The notes: generated by a model from the letters alone, not told the origin. A stretch of DNA of 64,000 bases from [Actinomadura] parvosata subsp. kistnae (GCF_900323885.1 NZ_OOHJ01000001.1:52498-116497); one strand, 5' to 3'. Positions 34,078-43,844 are shown, counted from the first letter of the stretch. Numbers and translations are program-made.

Positions 34078-34968
34078 ATGATCGCATTGGTGGCGGGCGC
34101 GACCCGCGGAACAGGACGGGGCATCGCGGTGGCGCTGGGCGAGGCCGGCGCCACCGTCTACTGCGCCGGCCGGAGCACCCGGGAGCGGCGCTCCGAGATG
34201 AACCGGCCGGAGACCATCGAGGAGACGGCCGAGCTGGTCACGGCGGCCGGCGGCACCGGCATCCCGGTCCGGGCCGACTTCCTGGAGCCGGAGCAGGTGG
34301 CGGCGCTGGCCGAGCGGGTACGCCGCGAGCAGGGCCGCCTCGACGTCCTGGTCAACGACATCTGGGGCGGCGACCACCTGTGGACGTGGAACACCCCCGT
34401 CTGGCGGCACGACCAGGACAAGGGCCTGCGCCTGCTCCGGCTGGCCGTCGACACCCACCTCATCAGCGCGCGCCACCTGCTGCCGCTGCTGATCGAGAAC
34501 GAGGGCGGCCTGGTGGTCGAGGTCACCGACGGCACGTGGGAGTTCAACGAGACCCGCTACCGGGAGAACGTCTACTACGACCTGGCCAAGATGTCGGTCA
34601 ACCGGCTCGGCTACGCCTGGGCGAACGAGCTGCGCCCGTACGGGGGCACGGGCCTGGCGGTGACGCCGGGCTTCCTGCGCTCGGAGGCCATGCTGGACAA
34701 CTTCGGCGTCACCGAGGACACCTGGCGGGAGGCCAAGGCCGACCCCACGTGGATGGTCTCGGAGACCCCCGCCTACCTGGGCAGGGGCGTGGCCGCCCTG
34801 GCGCGGGACCCGGACCGGGCGCGCTGGTCGGGGAAGTCGGTGACGAGCGAGGAGCTGGCGCTGGCGTACGACATCACCGACCTGGACGGCAGCCGCCCGC
34901 GCGTGTGGAGCTACATCACGGAGGTCCGCGAGAAGGGCGGCGAAACGGGCTGGGAAGGCTACCGCTGA
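34078..34968 (+). CDS. SDR family oxidoreductase
   Basis: About 296 residues from ATG 34078, which has AGGA eight bases upstream and starts directly with the nucleotide-binding strand IALVAGATRGTGRGIAVALG (TGxxxGxG). Upstream ATGs at 34048 and 34069 lack a spaced ribosome site. VLVNDIWGGDHL replaces the usual NNAG with a ND-IWGG variant, and the catalytic pair is YYDLAKMSVNRLGYAWANEL (YxxxK). This DIWGG subgroup of classical SDRs is common in actinobacteria and of unknown substrate. Its 3' end overlaps the convergent WYL regulator by 10 bp. Confidence 0.87.
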   Translation: MIALVAGATRGTGRGIAVALGEAGATVYCAGRSTRERRSEMNRPETIEETAELVTAAGGTGIPVRADFLEPEQVAALAERVRREQGRLDVLVNDIWGGDHLWTWNTPVWRHDQDKGLRLLRLAVDTHLISARHLLPLLIENEGGLVVEVTDGTWEFNETRYRENVYYDLAKMSVNRLGYAWANELRPYGGTGLAVTPGFLRSEAMLDNFGVTEDTWREAKADPTWMVSETPAYLGRGVAALARDPDRARWSGKSVTSEELALAYDITDLDGSRPRVWSYITEVREKGGETGWEGYR

Positions 34969-35921
34969 TCCTGCGGGGGGCTCTGGTACAGGCGGGCCAT
35001 GCGGGCGGCGGCCTCGGCGGCCATCGCCCGCAGCTCCGGCGGGTCCAGCACCTCCGCCTCCGGCCCGAATCGCAGCACCTGCGAGAACGCCACCTCCACC
35101 GACTCCACCGCGAGCCGCACGGTCCCGTCGGGCCGGAGCGAGGCGAGCGCGTCCTCCAGCGCGGCCGGGTCGGCGACGTGCCGCAGCATGCGCCGCCCCC
35201 GCTCGCTGAGCCGCAGCGTGACGACCTCCCGCAGCAGCGAGCGGGTGAACGAGGCCGCCTGCTCCTTCCAGAAGGCCGCCAGGTCGAAGCCCGGGTCGCG
35301 GTCGAACTGCTCCTCCAGCACCGAGATCTCCCCGAACCGGTGCACCCGGAAGATCAGGAACCGGGCCCGCTGCCGCGCCACGAGGTACCAGGCGCCGGCC
35401 TTGAGCACCAGCCCGTACGGCTCCAGCACGCGCGGCTCGTCCTTGTAGGCCGCCGCGACGCGCCGGTCTCCCCACACGGCCCTGGCCAGCGGCGCCAGCG
35501 CGGCCGGCGGCGGGTCGTCGGCGGCGAACCAGCCGGGCGCGTCGAGGTGGAAGCGCTGCGCCGCGGTCGCCGGCGCGTCGCGCAACGCGGGCGACAGCGC
35601 GGCGGCGGCCTTCAGCCGGGCGGTGGCGGCGACGTCCTGGAGCCCCATCTCGCGCAGCGCCGCCGGCACCCCCGACAGGAACAGCGCCTCGGCCTCGGCC
35701 CGGTCGAGCCCGGTCAGGCGGGTGCGGTAGCCGTCGAGCAGCCGGTAGCCGCCGCCCCGCCCCCGGTCGGCGTAGACGGGCACGCCCGCCTCCGACAGCG
35801 CGAGCACGTCGCGGTGCACGGTGCGCTCGGAGACCTCCAGCTCCTTGGCCAGCTCGGCCGCCGTCATCCCGCCCCGGCCCTGCAGCAGCAGGACCAGGGA
35901 CATCAGGCGTGCGGCGCGCAC
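34959..35921 (-). CDS. YafY/WYL-domain transcriptional regulator
   Basis: About 320 residues. The N-terminal DeoR-like helix-turn-helix reads VRAARLMSLVLLLQGRGGMT then AAELAKELEVSERTVHRDVL, followed by the RGRGGGYRLLDGYRTRLTGL wing region of YafY regulators. The central WYL domain is visible around PYGLVLKAGAWYLVARQRAR, then a WCX C-terminal extension. GTG 35921 is preferred because it restores the full RAARL start of the family, overlapping the hydrolase by 19 bp; ATG 35903 is the alternative. Coupling to the CocE hydrolase suggests it regulates that gene or the SDR/VOC module. Confidence 0.85.
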   Translation of the reverse strand: MRAARLMSLVLLLQGRGGMTAAELAKELEVSERTVHRDVLALSEAGVPVYADRGRGGGYRLLDGYRTRLTGLDRAEAEALFLSGVPAALREMGLQDVAATARLKAAAALSPALRDAPATAAQRFHLDAPGWFAADDPPPAALAPLARAVWGDRRVAAAYKDEPRVLEPYGLVLKAGAWYLVARQRARFLIFRVHRFGEISVLEEQFDRDPGFDLAAFWKEQAASFTRSLLREVVTLRLSERGRRMLRHVADPAALEDALASLRPDGTVRLAVESVEVAFSQVLRFGPEAEVLDPPELRAMAAEAAARMARLYQSPPQDQR

Positions 35922-37492
35922 AGCGGCAGCACCACGGCCGAGGGCCGGTCGGGGGAGTGGAAGACCTCGACGTCGGTGGGCGCCGCGCCCCCTGAGCCGG
36001 CCGCGCCGAGCAGGTCGCCGGTGCCGTGGTTGCGGGCGATCGCGGGGTACGCCCCCGCCGCCACGTGCACCCTGATCCGGTGACCGCGGCCGAACCGGTG
36101 GGCCATCGGCCACAGCTCCACGTCCACCCGCTGCACGCTACCGGATCCGCCGCCCGTGGCGAGCCGGCGCACGCCCTCGCACACGTTCATGGACCGCCCG
36201 TCGGGGTGCACGTCGCACACCCGCACCACGACGTCCGCGGACGGGGTGCTGGCCCGCACGAACAGCTCCGCGCGTACCGGGCCGATCATCTCCACGTCCG
36301 ACTCCAGCGCCGCAGAGCTGTAGACCAGCACGTCACGGCGCTGCTCCAGGCGCCGCTGGTCGCGCGGACGGGAGTCGCCCAGCAGGACGGGGCCGCCGAT
36401 CGAGGGCGTCGGGTGCTCGGGGTGGTAGCGGAAGCGGTCGGGCCCGGACTCCAGAGGCCCGGCCACGCCCAGCCCGAACCCGTGCTGCAGGTGCCAGCGC
36501 TGCTCCCGCATCCCGGGCACCGGCCAGTCGGGGTGGTCGCGCCACTCCTCGGCCCCCGTCACGTAGATGCGCACCGGGTCGGGCCGCAGCCCCGACGGGT
36601 CGCCGAGCAGGTGCGCGCGGAACCACGCCGTCGCCTCGGCCATCGTGGGCCGCCCGTGCCGGGCGTCGATGTGGTACCAGGGCCCGATCGTCAGGTACGG
36701 CCGGCGGCCCGCCGCCCGCAGCGCCGCGTAGTCCTTGAGCTGCCACGGCAGGAACACGTCGTACCAGCCGCCCAGCATGGTGACCGCCGCCTCCACCTCG
36801 CCCACCTTGGCGGAGAAGTCGCGCTTGTGCCAGTAGGGGACGGCCGGGTCGGCGTGGTGGGCGAGCAGGTCCTGGAAGAACGGCAGCGGCCGGCCCGCCG
36901 AGACCAGGTCGAGCTCCGCCACGGGCCGGCCCGACAGGACCGCCCTGCGGGTCTGGCGGGGCGCGGTCAGCACCGCGGCGCCGCCGAAGCGCCGCGACAT
37001 GCCGTCGGTGAGCGTGGTCCAGCTCAGCGCCGACTCCAGCGCGAACGCGCCGCCCACGTACGCCGCGTCCCTGAACTGGGAGGCGGTGATCTGCAGGGCC
37101 ATCGCCTTGAGCTCCGGCCCGGCGTAGGGGGCGACGGCCCACTGCGTGTAGCCGAGGTAGGAGGGGCCGAACATCGCGAACGAGCCGCCGTACCAGGGCT
37201 GCTCGCGCAGCCACGCCACGGTGGCCAGGCCGTCCTCGTGCTCGTCGCCGAGCGGGTCCAGCAGGCCGCCGGAGCCGAAACCGCCCCGGCAGCTCTGGAT
37301 GACGACGTGGAAGCCCTGCCGGGCGAACCCGCGGCCGTACACCAGCCCGAACAGGCCGCGCCTGCCGTAGGGGGAGCGCATCAGGATCACGGGGGCGCGC
37401 TCCCCTCCGGGCGGGGCGTAGTGGTCGGCCAGCAACGTCACGCCGTCGGGCATCGGCACCGGTAGATCACGCTGGAGCCGTACGCGTCTCAT
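35903..37492 (-). CDS. CocE/NonD family serine hydrolase (X-Pro dipeptidyl-peptidase S15 fold)
   Basis: 529 residues. The alpha/beta domain has VILMRSPYGRRG, VIQSCRGGFGSGG and the nucleophile elbow FAMFGPSYLGYTQWAVAPYA; the catalytic His may lie in GPWYHIDARHGRP. The C-terminal third is the jelly-roll domain (DVLVYSSAALESDVEMIGPV followed by RAELFVRAST). There is no signal peptide, so it is cytoplasmic. The family hydrolyses acyl esters, amides or cephalosporin-type substrates. It is followed by the overlapping WYL regulator gene. The ATG 37492 start is preceded by GGTATATGAG, not a strong site. Confidence 0.87.
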   Translation of the reverse strand: MRRVRLQRDLPVPMPDGVTLLADHYAPPGGERAPVILMRSPYGRRGLFGLVYGRGFARQGFHVVIQSCRGGFGSGGLLDPLGDEHEDGLATVAWLREQPWYGGSFAMFGPSYLGYTQWAVAPYAGPELKAMALQITASQFRDAAYVGGAFALESALSWTTLTDGMSRRFGGAAVLTAPRQTRRAVLSGRPVAELDLVSAGRPLPFFQDLLAHHADPAVPYWHKRDFSAKVGEVEAAVTMLGGWYDVFLPWQLKDYAALRAAGRRPYLTIGPWYHIDARHGRPTMAEATAWFRAHLLGDPSGLRPDPVRIYVTGAEEWRDHPDWPVPGMREQRWHLQHGFGLGVAGPLESGPDRFRYHPEHPTPSIGGPVLLGDSRPRDQRRLEQRRDVLVYSSAALESDVEMIGPVRAELFVRASTPSADVVVRVCDVHPDGRSMNVCEGVRRLATGGGSGSVQRVDVELWPMAHRFGRGHRIRVHVAAGAYPAIARNHGTGDLLGAAGSGGAAPTDVEVFHSPDRPSAVVLPLCAPHA

Positions 37493-37554
37493 ATACCAAC
37501 GAGTAACATGGCGGCCCGCCGGGCGGTAGCCCGGGGGCCGCCCTTGCGCAATCG

Positions 37555-40500
37555 CTACGAAGCCGCCTTGTCCGGGCGCTCCGAGATCCGCAGCCCGTTC
37601 ACGATCGTCGCGCCCTGCCGGGTCGCGAAGCGCACGTTGAGCTGGCCGTCGGTCACCTTCACCGTGTACTGCCTGCTCACCGCCGTGTACGTGCCCGACT
37701 CCAGCGCCAGGTCCAGCGCCGGGATCGCGAGCTGCCCCTCGACCAGGACGTCGAAGACCCGCTGCCCCATCCGCATGTTCTTTATCTCGGCGAAGTCCAG
37801 CTCGACCGTGTACGTCCCGGCCGGCACGTTGTCGAAGCGGTACTCCAGCATCGACTCCCGCGCCGTCCTGAACAACGCCTGGTCCGGCGTGCCGGCGATC
37901 GTCCTGGACGTGCTCTGCGTGCGGTTCTGGCTGGTCAGGTAGCCGTAGCCGCCCTGGGCGTACTTCTTGTCCGGCGTCCAGGTGTCACCGGCGGCGTCCA
38001 CGAAGCTCCTCGTGGCGCCGGTGTCGATGGCCACCTGCAGCTTGGGCACCACGACCGTCACCTTCACCTCGATGGTGGGCTGCCGGCCGCTGGCCGACTT
38101 GACGAGGAGCTTGCCGGTGCGGAACGTGCCCGCCGCCACCCCGGCGCTGGACAGCTCCACCTCCAGGACCACCCGCTGCCCCTTGGCCAGCTCGCCCGCC
38201 GCCGGCGTCACCGTGAACCACGGCTCCCCGGTCACCGTGTACGGCGTCGCCGTGCCGAGGTTCGTCAGCTCCAGCGTCCGCGTCCGGCTGGACTCGGCCG
38301 GCAGCACCACGGTCAGCTCCGCCGTGGACGCGCTGACCCGCCCGGTGACCAGCGCCGTGTCGATCCGCGTCACCGTCGCCGCGGCCACCGTGACCTGCCG
38401 GGTGAACGTGCCGTAGTGCTCCTTGGAGACCACGACCTCGTAGTCGCCGGCCAGCACCTGCCCGTAGAAGGTGCCGTCCGCGGCGGTCGTGAGCGTGGCC
38501 ACGTCGCCGATCTTCACCGTCGCCCCGGCGATCGGGTCGCCGTCGTTGGCGTCGGTGACCTTGCCGGTGACCAGGCCGTGCCGGCTGGCCGTGAACGTCA
38601 GGCCCTGCCCGGTCGCCAGCACCGGCTCCTCGTAGGAGTACAGCAGCGCGTCGTTGCCGGCCGCGTTCTCGATGCCGACCGTGGCGCTGCTGCCCCGGTC
38701 GCGCTCGCTCTCGACGTCCTGGTAGCGGAAGGCGATCGAGCCGTCCTCGCCGAGCAGCGCCGCGAACGACACCCGCTGCCCGCCCTCGTTGTAGAAGGTG
38801 ACGTTGCGCCACTCCACCACGAACACCCGGTGCGGTGCGGTGCCCGTCACCGCCGTGTAGACGCCCGCCTGCGCGTCCACGACGAGGTCGTCCCAGTACG
38901 GGTAGACGGCGTTGTTGGGCGTCCCCGACGTCGGCAGCCTGCCGTTGCTGCCGGTCGTGATCCGGTCGGCGAACGTGACGAACCCGTTCGTGGCGATCCA
39001 CGCCTTCGTGTAGCCCGTGCCGTAGAACGGCACCGGGAACGGCAGCGTCACCTGCTGCGCCTCGTCGTCCCCGGTCAGCGCCAGCTTCTCGGATCCCGCC
39101 TGGTACGGTTGCGCGCCGCTCCTGCACGTGTAGCCGAAGTTGTCGCCGCGCAGCGGCAGCTCCACGTCCTTCACCACGTCACCGGCCACCGTCACCTCCG
39201 CCGTCGCCGCGCTGGAGCAGCGGGAGGACGGCGTGAGCCGCAGCTCGTACGAGCCGTGCGGCAGCGTCATCGAGTACCGCCCCGACGCGTCGGTCACCGC
39301 GCTCACCGGCGTGCCGGCGGCCGCGACCGTGGTGCCCGGCTCCGGCGTGCCGGCCGTGGTGACCGTGCCCGACACGACGCCCGTCGGCAGCACCGTCAGC
39401 GGCACGTCCGCGGTCGCGGCCTGCCCGGCGGTGATCGTGACGGTCGTGGTGGCGCGGGCGTAGCCGAACTTCTCCGCGGCGACCTCGTACGAGCCGGCCA
39501 GCAGGCGCGGGATCGCGTACGTGCCGTCGGCGCCGGTGACGATGGTGCGGGTCATCGGGCCGCTGACCGTCACCGTCACGCCGGACAGCGGCGCGCCGCC
39601 CGCCGTCACCGTGCCGGACAGGTCGCCCAGGCCCTCGTCGGGGGCGGCCAGCACGGCGGCGTAGGTGTCCAGCCGGCCCTCGCCCCACACGTTGTTGTCG
39701 GCCGCGGTGCCGCCGCAGCTGGTGTCGGCGACGTCCACGGCGGTGCCGTCCAGCAGCGGGCGGGTGGCCGCGACGTTCCCCTGCAGCCCCGGCGAGGCCG
39801 ACCAGATCAGCGCCACCGTGGCGGCCACGTGCGGCGAGGCCATCGACGTGCCGGTGAAGCTGTCGTAGCCGCCCGGCACCGAGGAGCGCACGTTGACGCC
39901 GGGGGCGGCGATGTTCGGCTTGATCTCGCCGTTCTCGCCCTCGCCCTTGCTGGAGCGGGCGTAGAGCGCGTTGTTGACGTCGAAGGCGCCCGCGCTGTAC
40001 GCGTTCACGTACTGGCCGGGCGAGCCGCTGGTGTCGCAGGCGGGGCCCTCGTTGCCGTTGGAGAAGGCCGGGAAGATGCCGGCCGCGACCCACGCGTCCA
40101 CGACGTCCTTGTAGAACGGGTCGAAGCCGGAGCCGCCCCACGAGTTGTTGACGATGTCGGGCGCCAGGTCCGGGCGCGGGTTCTGGCCGTTGAGGTCGGT
40201 GGGCCGCATCACCCACTGGCCGGCCGCCAGCAGGGACGCGTCGGTGCAGGTGTTGACCTCGCAGCCCTTGGCGGCGATCCACTTGGCGCCGGGCGCCACG
40301 CCGATGCCGTTCGCGCCGACCATGGTGCCCATGACGTGCGTGCCGTGGTCGTTGTTGTCGCACGGCGCCGCCGTCGGGCAGACGCCCGCCGGGTCGAACC
40401 AGTTGTAGTCGTGGGTGTAGGTGCCGTCGGGGTTCCTGCCCCGGTAGCTGGCCGCCAGGTCGGGGTGGTCGAACTGGACGCCCGAGTCGATGTTGGCGAT

Positions 40501-41043
40501 CACGATGCCCTCGCCGCGGTTGCCCAGCTCGTCCCACACGCGCGGGGCGTTGACCCGGTCGATGTTCCACTCGACGGCGTTGACCCTGGCCTGGGCGCTG
40601 CCCTCGACGGGCTTGGGCAGCGTGAGCGTGCGGACCGGGTCGATGCGCTCGACCTCGGGCAGGCTCGCGATCTCGGCCGCCAGCTTCTCACCCGCGGTCA
40701 CCTTGACCGCGTTGACGATCCAGAACGGGCGGTAGTCGGCGTGCTGGGCGTCGAGCAGCTTGCGCAGCCCCGCCTGGGACGACCGCGCCTGCTCGGTCTT
40801 GGCCTCGAAGACCCGCTCGGCCTTCGCCTCCTTCGTCAGGGCGCGGCGGGCGCCGCTCAGGTCGGCCTCCCCCTTCAACCGCACCCAGAAGGTGGCCTTG
40901 TCGTCCTGGGCGAGCTGCGCCCGGACCGTTGCGTCGATCTTGCCGGGATCCGGCGCCGCCTGCGCCGCGGCCTGCGGGACCAGCAGGCCGGCGGCGGTCA
41001 CGAGCCCTAAAAGGGTCGCGCGTAAGCGGGAGATGGGGGGCAC
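37555..41043 (-). CDS. Secreted multidomain S8 serine protease
   Basis: 1162 residues from GTG 41043, with GAAGGAG upstream. Signal peptide to about residue 29, inhibitor-I9-like propeptide to about 150, then a subtilisin domain with Asp186 (NIDSGVQFDH), His233 (NDHGTHVMG) and Ser400 (GTSMASPHVA). Next come two carboxypeptidase-regulatory-like beta modules (LSGVTVTVSGPMTRTIVTGA and similar), a domain with WIATNGFVTFADRI seen in nidogen/PA14-like modules, another regulatory-like module and a C-terminal malectin-like carbohydrate-binding domain (DTGATRSFVDAAGDTWTPDK). It is an extracellular protease that may attach to glycans. It stands alone, with TetR-led genes upstream. Confidence 0.93.
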   Translation of the reverse strand: MPPISRLRATLLGLVTAAGLLVPQAAAQAAPDPGKIDATVRAQLAQDDKATFWVRLKGEADLSGARRALTKEAKAERVFEAKTEQARSSQAGLRKLLDAQHADYRPFWIVNAVKVTAGEKLAAEIASLPEVERIDPVRTLTLPKPVEGSAQARVNAVEWNIDRVNAPRVWDELGNRGEGIVIANIDSGVQFDHPDLAASYRGRNPDGTYTHDYNWFDPAGVCPTAAPCDNNDHGTHVMGTMVGANGIGVAPGAKWIAAKGCEVNTCTDASLLAAGQWVMRPTDLNGQNPRPDLAPDIVNNSWGGSGFDPFYKDVVDAWVAAGIFPAFSNGNEGPACDTSGSPGQYVNAYSAGAFDVNNALYARSSKGEGENGEIKPNIAAPGVNVRSSVPGGYDSFTGTSMASPHVAATVALIWSASPGLQGNVAATRPLLDGTAVDVADTSCGGTAADNNVWGEGRLDTYAAVLAAPDEGLGDLSGTVTAGGAPLSGVTVTVSGPMTRTIVTGADGTYAIPRLLAGSYEVAAEKFGYARATTTVTITAGQAATADVPLTVLPTGVVSGTVTTAGTPEPGTTVAAAGTPVSAVTDASGRYSMTLPHGSYELRLTPSSRCSSAATAEVTVAGDVVKDVELPLRGDNFGYTCRSGAQPYQAGSEKLALTGDDEAQQVTLPFPVPFYGTGYTKAWIATNGFVTFADRITTGSNGRLPTSGTPNNAVYPYWDDLVVDAQAGVYTAVTGTAPHRVFVVEWRNVTFYNEGGQRVSFAALLGEDGSIAFRYQDVESERDRGSSATVGIENAAGNDALLYSYEEPVLATGQGLTFTASRHGLVTGKVTDANDGDPIAGATVKIGDVATLTTAADGTFYGQVLAGDYEVVVSKEHYGTFTRQVTVAAATVTRIDTALVTGRVSASTAELTVVLPAESSRTRTLELTNLGTATPYTVTGEPWFTVTPAAGELAKGQRVVLEVELSSAGVAAGTFRTGKLLVKSASGRQPTIEVKVTVVVPKLQVAIDTGATRSFVDAAGDTWTPDKKYAQGGYGYLTSQNRTQSTSRTIAGTPDQALFRTARESMLEYRFDNVPAGTYTVELDFAEIKNMRMGQRVFDVLVEGQLAIPALDLALESGTYTAVSRQYTVKVTDGQLNVRFATRQGATIVNGLRISERPDKAAS

Positions 41044-41139
41044 TTGCTCTCCTTCACGACACGGGGAGAGGTGATCTTTACGCCTCTGTCGAGAAGAGTG
41101 AAGAGATCTTGTTCGGAAAGCAAGAGATGTCGTGAAAAG

Positions 41140-41787
41140 TTACTTTGCGCGATGAAATGTAATCTGGTCATCTGAAATGTCGTATCCGACCAGGCGCATG
41201 ACGGCGAGGAAATCCGCCGCGATCGCCGCCTCGTCGTCCCGGTCGGGCTGGACGCCCACCTCGTACAACACCGCCGCGGTCAGCATCCGCTGCACCGCGT
41301 CCACGTCCACGTCGCCCGGCAGCCGCCCCAGATCCCGCGTGCGGCACAGCAGCTCCCGCACCACCGCCGCCCGCCGCCCCCCGTTGACCACCCGGTAGGC
41401 GGCCACCAGCTCCGGGTAGTCGTCCACGCTGCCGTACAGGCGGCGCAGCAGCCGGCGGTGCCGCGGCACCGCCAGGTACGCCGCCCAGTCGGCGAACATG
41501 TGCTCCAGGTCCCGCCAGCCGGTGAACGCCGGATCGTTGTCGTGGTTGGCCCACTCCAGCGCCCGCACCAGCAGCGCCGTCTTGTCGGCGAAGCGCCGGT
41601 AGACCGTCGCCCGCGTCACCCCGGCCCGGCGCGCCACCTGCTCGATGCTGGTCTGCGCCGCGCCCTGCTCGATCAGCAGGTCGAGCGCCGCCGACAGGAT
41701 GGCGAGATCGGCCTCCTGGCTGCGCGGCCGGCCCGGCGGGCGTGCCGCCCGCGTGCCGCCGGTCGTCTCGTCTGGCTGCCCGGTCAT
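41140..41787 (-). CDS. TetR family regulator of the P450-SDR operon
   Basis: 215 residues. HTH region: ADLAILSAALDLLIEQGAAQ then TSIEQVARRAGVTRATVYRR, followed by FADKTALLVRALEWANHDND. It is the third gene of an ATGA-coupled operon P450-SDR-TetR. A perfect AATACAG-n7-CTGTATT palindrome upstream of the P450 gene is a good candidate autoregulatory operator. The C-terminal ligand domain resembles the TetR_C_11-type. The inducer is unknown. Confidence 0.88.
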   Translation of the reverse strand: MTGQPDETTGGTRAARPPGRPRSQEADLAILSAALDLLIEQGAAQTSIEQVARRAGVTRATVYRRFADKTALLVRALEWANHDNDPAFTGWRDLEHMFADWAAYLAVPRHRRLLRRLYGSVDDYPELVAAYRVVNGGRRAAVVRELLCRTRDLGRLPGDVDVDAVQRMLTAAVLYEVGVQPDRDDEAAIAADFLAVMRLVGYDISDDQITFHRAK

Positions 41788-42611
41788 GCCCCTCGCGTCA
41801 CCATCTTGTCGTACAGGCGGTCCGGCAGGAGTCTATTGACCCCCAGCATCACCTTGGCGAGCCGGCCGACGGCGTAACGTGGCCGGGGCGCGGGCGCGGC
41901 GACGATCCGCACCACGCACGCGGCCACCACCGACGGGTCGGACGCCGCGAAATCCGGCCCGTTCGCCTGCTCCGCCCGCCGCGCCATCGGCTCGGCCACC
42001 GCCCGGTACGGCCCGTGACCCGAGATCTCCCTCAGCTCGCGCGGCGTGCCGTCCTGGAAGTCGGTCCTGATGATGCCCGGCTGGACCACCACCACGCGCA
42101 CGCCGAACCGCGCCACCTCCTGCCGCAGCGAGTCCGAATACCCCTCCAGCGCGTGCTTGGAGGCGTGGTACCAGGCGCCCAGGGGCAGCGCGATCTCGCC
42201 GCCGATCGAGGAGATGTTCACGATCGTGCCCGAGCCGCGCTCGCGCATCCCCGGCAGGACGAGCTGGGTCAGCCGGGCCGGGCCGAACAGGTTGACGTCG
42301 AAGACCTGCCGCGCCCGCGCGATCGGCACCTCCTCCGCCGACCCGTAGACGGCCGACCCGGCGTTGTTGACCAGCACGTCGACGCGGCCCTGCGCGTCCA
42401 CGACCGTGCGCACGACCCGCTGCAGGTCCTCCTCCCGGGTGACGTCCGCGCCGATCGCGTGCCCGCCCGCCTTGACGAGCGGCTCCATGCGCTCCGCCCG
42501 CCGGGCCGCCCCGTACACGGTGTGGCCGGCGCGCAGCAGCGCCAGCGCGGTGGCCCGGCCGATCCCGGACGACGCCCCGGTGACCAGGCACACCCTGCCC
42601 CCGCCGGTCAC
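41784..42611 (-). CDS. SDR family oxidoreductase
   Basis: 275 residues from GTG 42611, which overlaps the P450 stop (GTGA). Nucleotide-binding RVCLVTGASSGIGRATALAL, then DVLVNNAGSAVYGSAEEVP, the catalytic Ser in IVNISSIGGEIALPLGAWYH and the YHASK (Tyr-x-x-x-Lys) motif. VQPGIIRTDFQDG and the C-terminal extension match the NADP-dependent oxidoreductase/SDR type common in actinobacteria. It probably acts after the P450 by oxidising a hydroxylated product. Confidence 0.9.
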   Translation of the reverse strand: MTGGGRVCLVTGASSGIGRATALALLRAGHTVYGAARRAERMEPLVKAGGHAIGADVTREEDLQRVVRTVVDAQGRVDVLVNNAGSAVYGSAEEVPIARARQVFDVNLFGPARLTQLVLPGMRERGSGTIVNISSIGGEIALPLGAWYHASKHALEGYSDSLRQEVARFGVRVVVVQPGIIRTDFQDGTPRELREISGHGPYRAVAEPMARRAEQANGPDFAASDPSVVAACVVRIVAAPAPRPRYAVGRLAKVMLGVNRLLPDRLYDKMVTRGA

Positions 42612-43798
42612 GGGGCGTCCCACGTGACGGGCAGCGCGTGCACGCCGTAGATCAGCATGTCCGTACGCAGCGGCACCTGCCCGGGATCGACCGCGAGCCG
42701 CAGCGACGGGAAGCGCTCGAACAGCGCGGGGAAGCCCGCCCGCATCTCCACCCGCGCGAGCTGCTGGCCCAGGCACTGGTGCACGCCGTGGCCGAAGCCC
42801 ACGTGGCCGCCGCTCGCCCTGAGCACGTCCAGGCGGTCGGGATCGGGGAAGCGGGCGGGGTCGCGGTTGGCCGCCGCGAGCGAGATCGTCACGGTCTCGC
42901 CGGCCCTGACCCGCTCGCCGCCCAGCTCGACGTCCTCCAGCGCGGTGCGCACGAGGAAGGGGACGACGCTGAGGTAGCGCAGCAGCTCCTCCACCACCTG
43001 GTCCACCCGCTCCGGCCGCTCGCGCAGCACGGCGAGCTGGTCGGGGTGCCGCAGCAGGGCGAACGTGCCCAGGGCGAGCATGTTGGCCGTGGTGTCCAGG
43101 CCCGCGCCGAGCAGCATGAAGCCGATGTTGGCCAGCTCCTCGTCGGTCAGGTCGCTCCTGGTCAGCCCGCTGAGCAGGTCGTCGGTGGGGGCCGCCCGCT
43201 TGGCCAGGACGAGCTCCTTCATGTGGGCCTGCATGGCCAGGTAGGCCGCGATCTTCTCCTCCTGCGGCACGTCCGTGCGCATCAGCGTGGTGCTCCGCTC
43301 CATGAACCGGCCGCGGTCCTGCTCCGGCACGCCCAGCAGCTCGCAGATCACCACGGCGGGGATCGGCGCGGTGAACGTCTTCACCAGGTCCGCCGGAGGG
43401 CCCTGCCGCTCCATGGCGTCGAGGTGGGAGCGGGTGACGTCCTCGATGCGCTCGCCGAGCTGCCGCATCCTGCGCACGGTGAACTCGCCGGTCAGCAGGT
43501 GGCGGTAGCGGGTGTGCACCGGCGGGTCGGTCGAGACGAACATGCCGGGCGGCGCGGGCCGCCCGGCCTGCCCGCCGGACTCGGTGGGCAGGTGCCGCAG
43601 CTCGGAGCGCGCGCTGAAGCGCCGGTCGGCCAGCACCTCGCGGGCCAGCGGGTGGCTGGTGACCAGCCACCCGACGTGGCCGTCGGGGTAGGCGAGCGGG
43701 GTGATGGGCCGGCTCTCGCGCAGCTCGCCCAGCTCGGCGGGGGGATCGAACGGGGTGGGCCGCCCGGTGGGCAGCGTGATCACCTCGGTGTCGGTCAT
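42608..43798 (-). CDS. Cytochrome P450
   Basis: 396 residues, full length. I-helix is GFMLLGAGLDTTANMLALG, with AGLDTT replacing the usual AGxET; ExxR in EELLRYLSV; heme loop HVGFGHGVHQCLGQQLARVE with the proximal Cys. It is similar to CYP105/CYP107-type macrolide or xenobiotic hydroxylases, needing external ferredoxin and reductase, neither of which is nearby. It leads an operon with an SDR and a TetR gene and follows a palindromic operator. The start has AAGGAG upstream. Confidence 0.93.
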   Translation of the reverse strand: MTDTEVITLPTGRPTPFDPPAELGELRESRPITPLAYPDGHVGWLVTSHPLAREVLADRRFSARSELRHLPTESGGQAGRPAPPGMFVSTDPPVHTRYRHLLTGEFTVRRMRQLGERIEDVTRSHLDAMERQGPPADLVKTFTAPIPAVVICELLGVPEQDRGRFMERSTTLMRTDVPQEEKIAAYLAMQAHMKELVLAKRAAPTDDLLSGLTRSDLTDEELANIGFMLLGAGLDTTANMLALGTFALLRHPDQLAVLRERPERVDQVVEELLRYLSVVPFLVRTALEDVELGGERVRAGETVTISLAAANRDPARFPDPDRLDVLRASGGHVGFGHGVHQCLGQQLARVEMRAGFPALFERFPSLRLAVDPGQVPLRTDMLIYGVHALPVTWDAP

Positions 43799-43823
43799 GA
43801 AGGACTCCTTTCGCCCTGCACAA

Positions 43824-43844
43824 ATACAGTACAGCTCTGTATTG
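43824..43844. promoter_or_regulatory. Palindromic operator AATACAG-n7-CTGTATT upstream of P450 operon
   Basis: A perfect 7-bp inverted repeat with a seven-base spacer, AATACAGTACAGCTCTGTAT ending in T, 25 bp before the P450 start. AT-rich in an otherwise very GC-rich region, it is a plausible binding site for the TetR product encoded at the end of the same operon. Confidence 0.6.
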
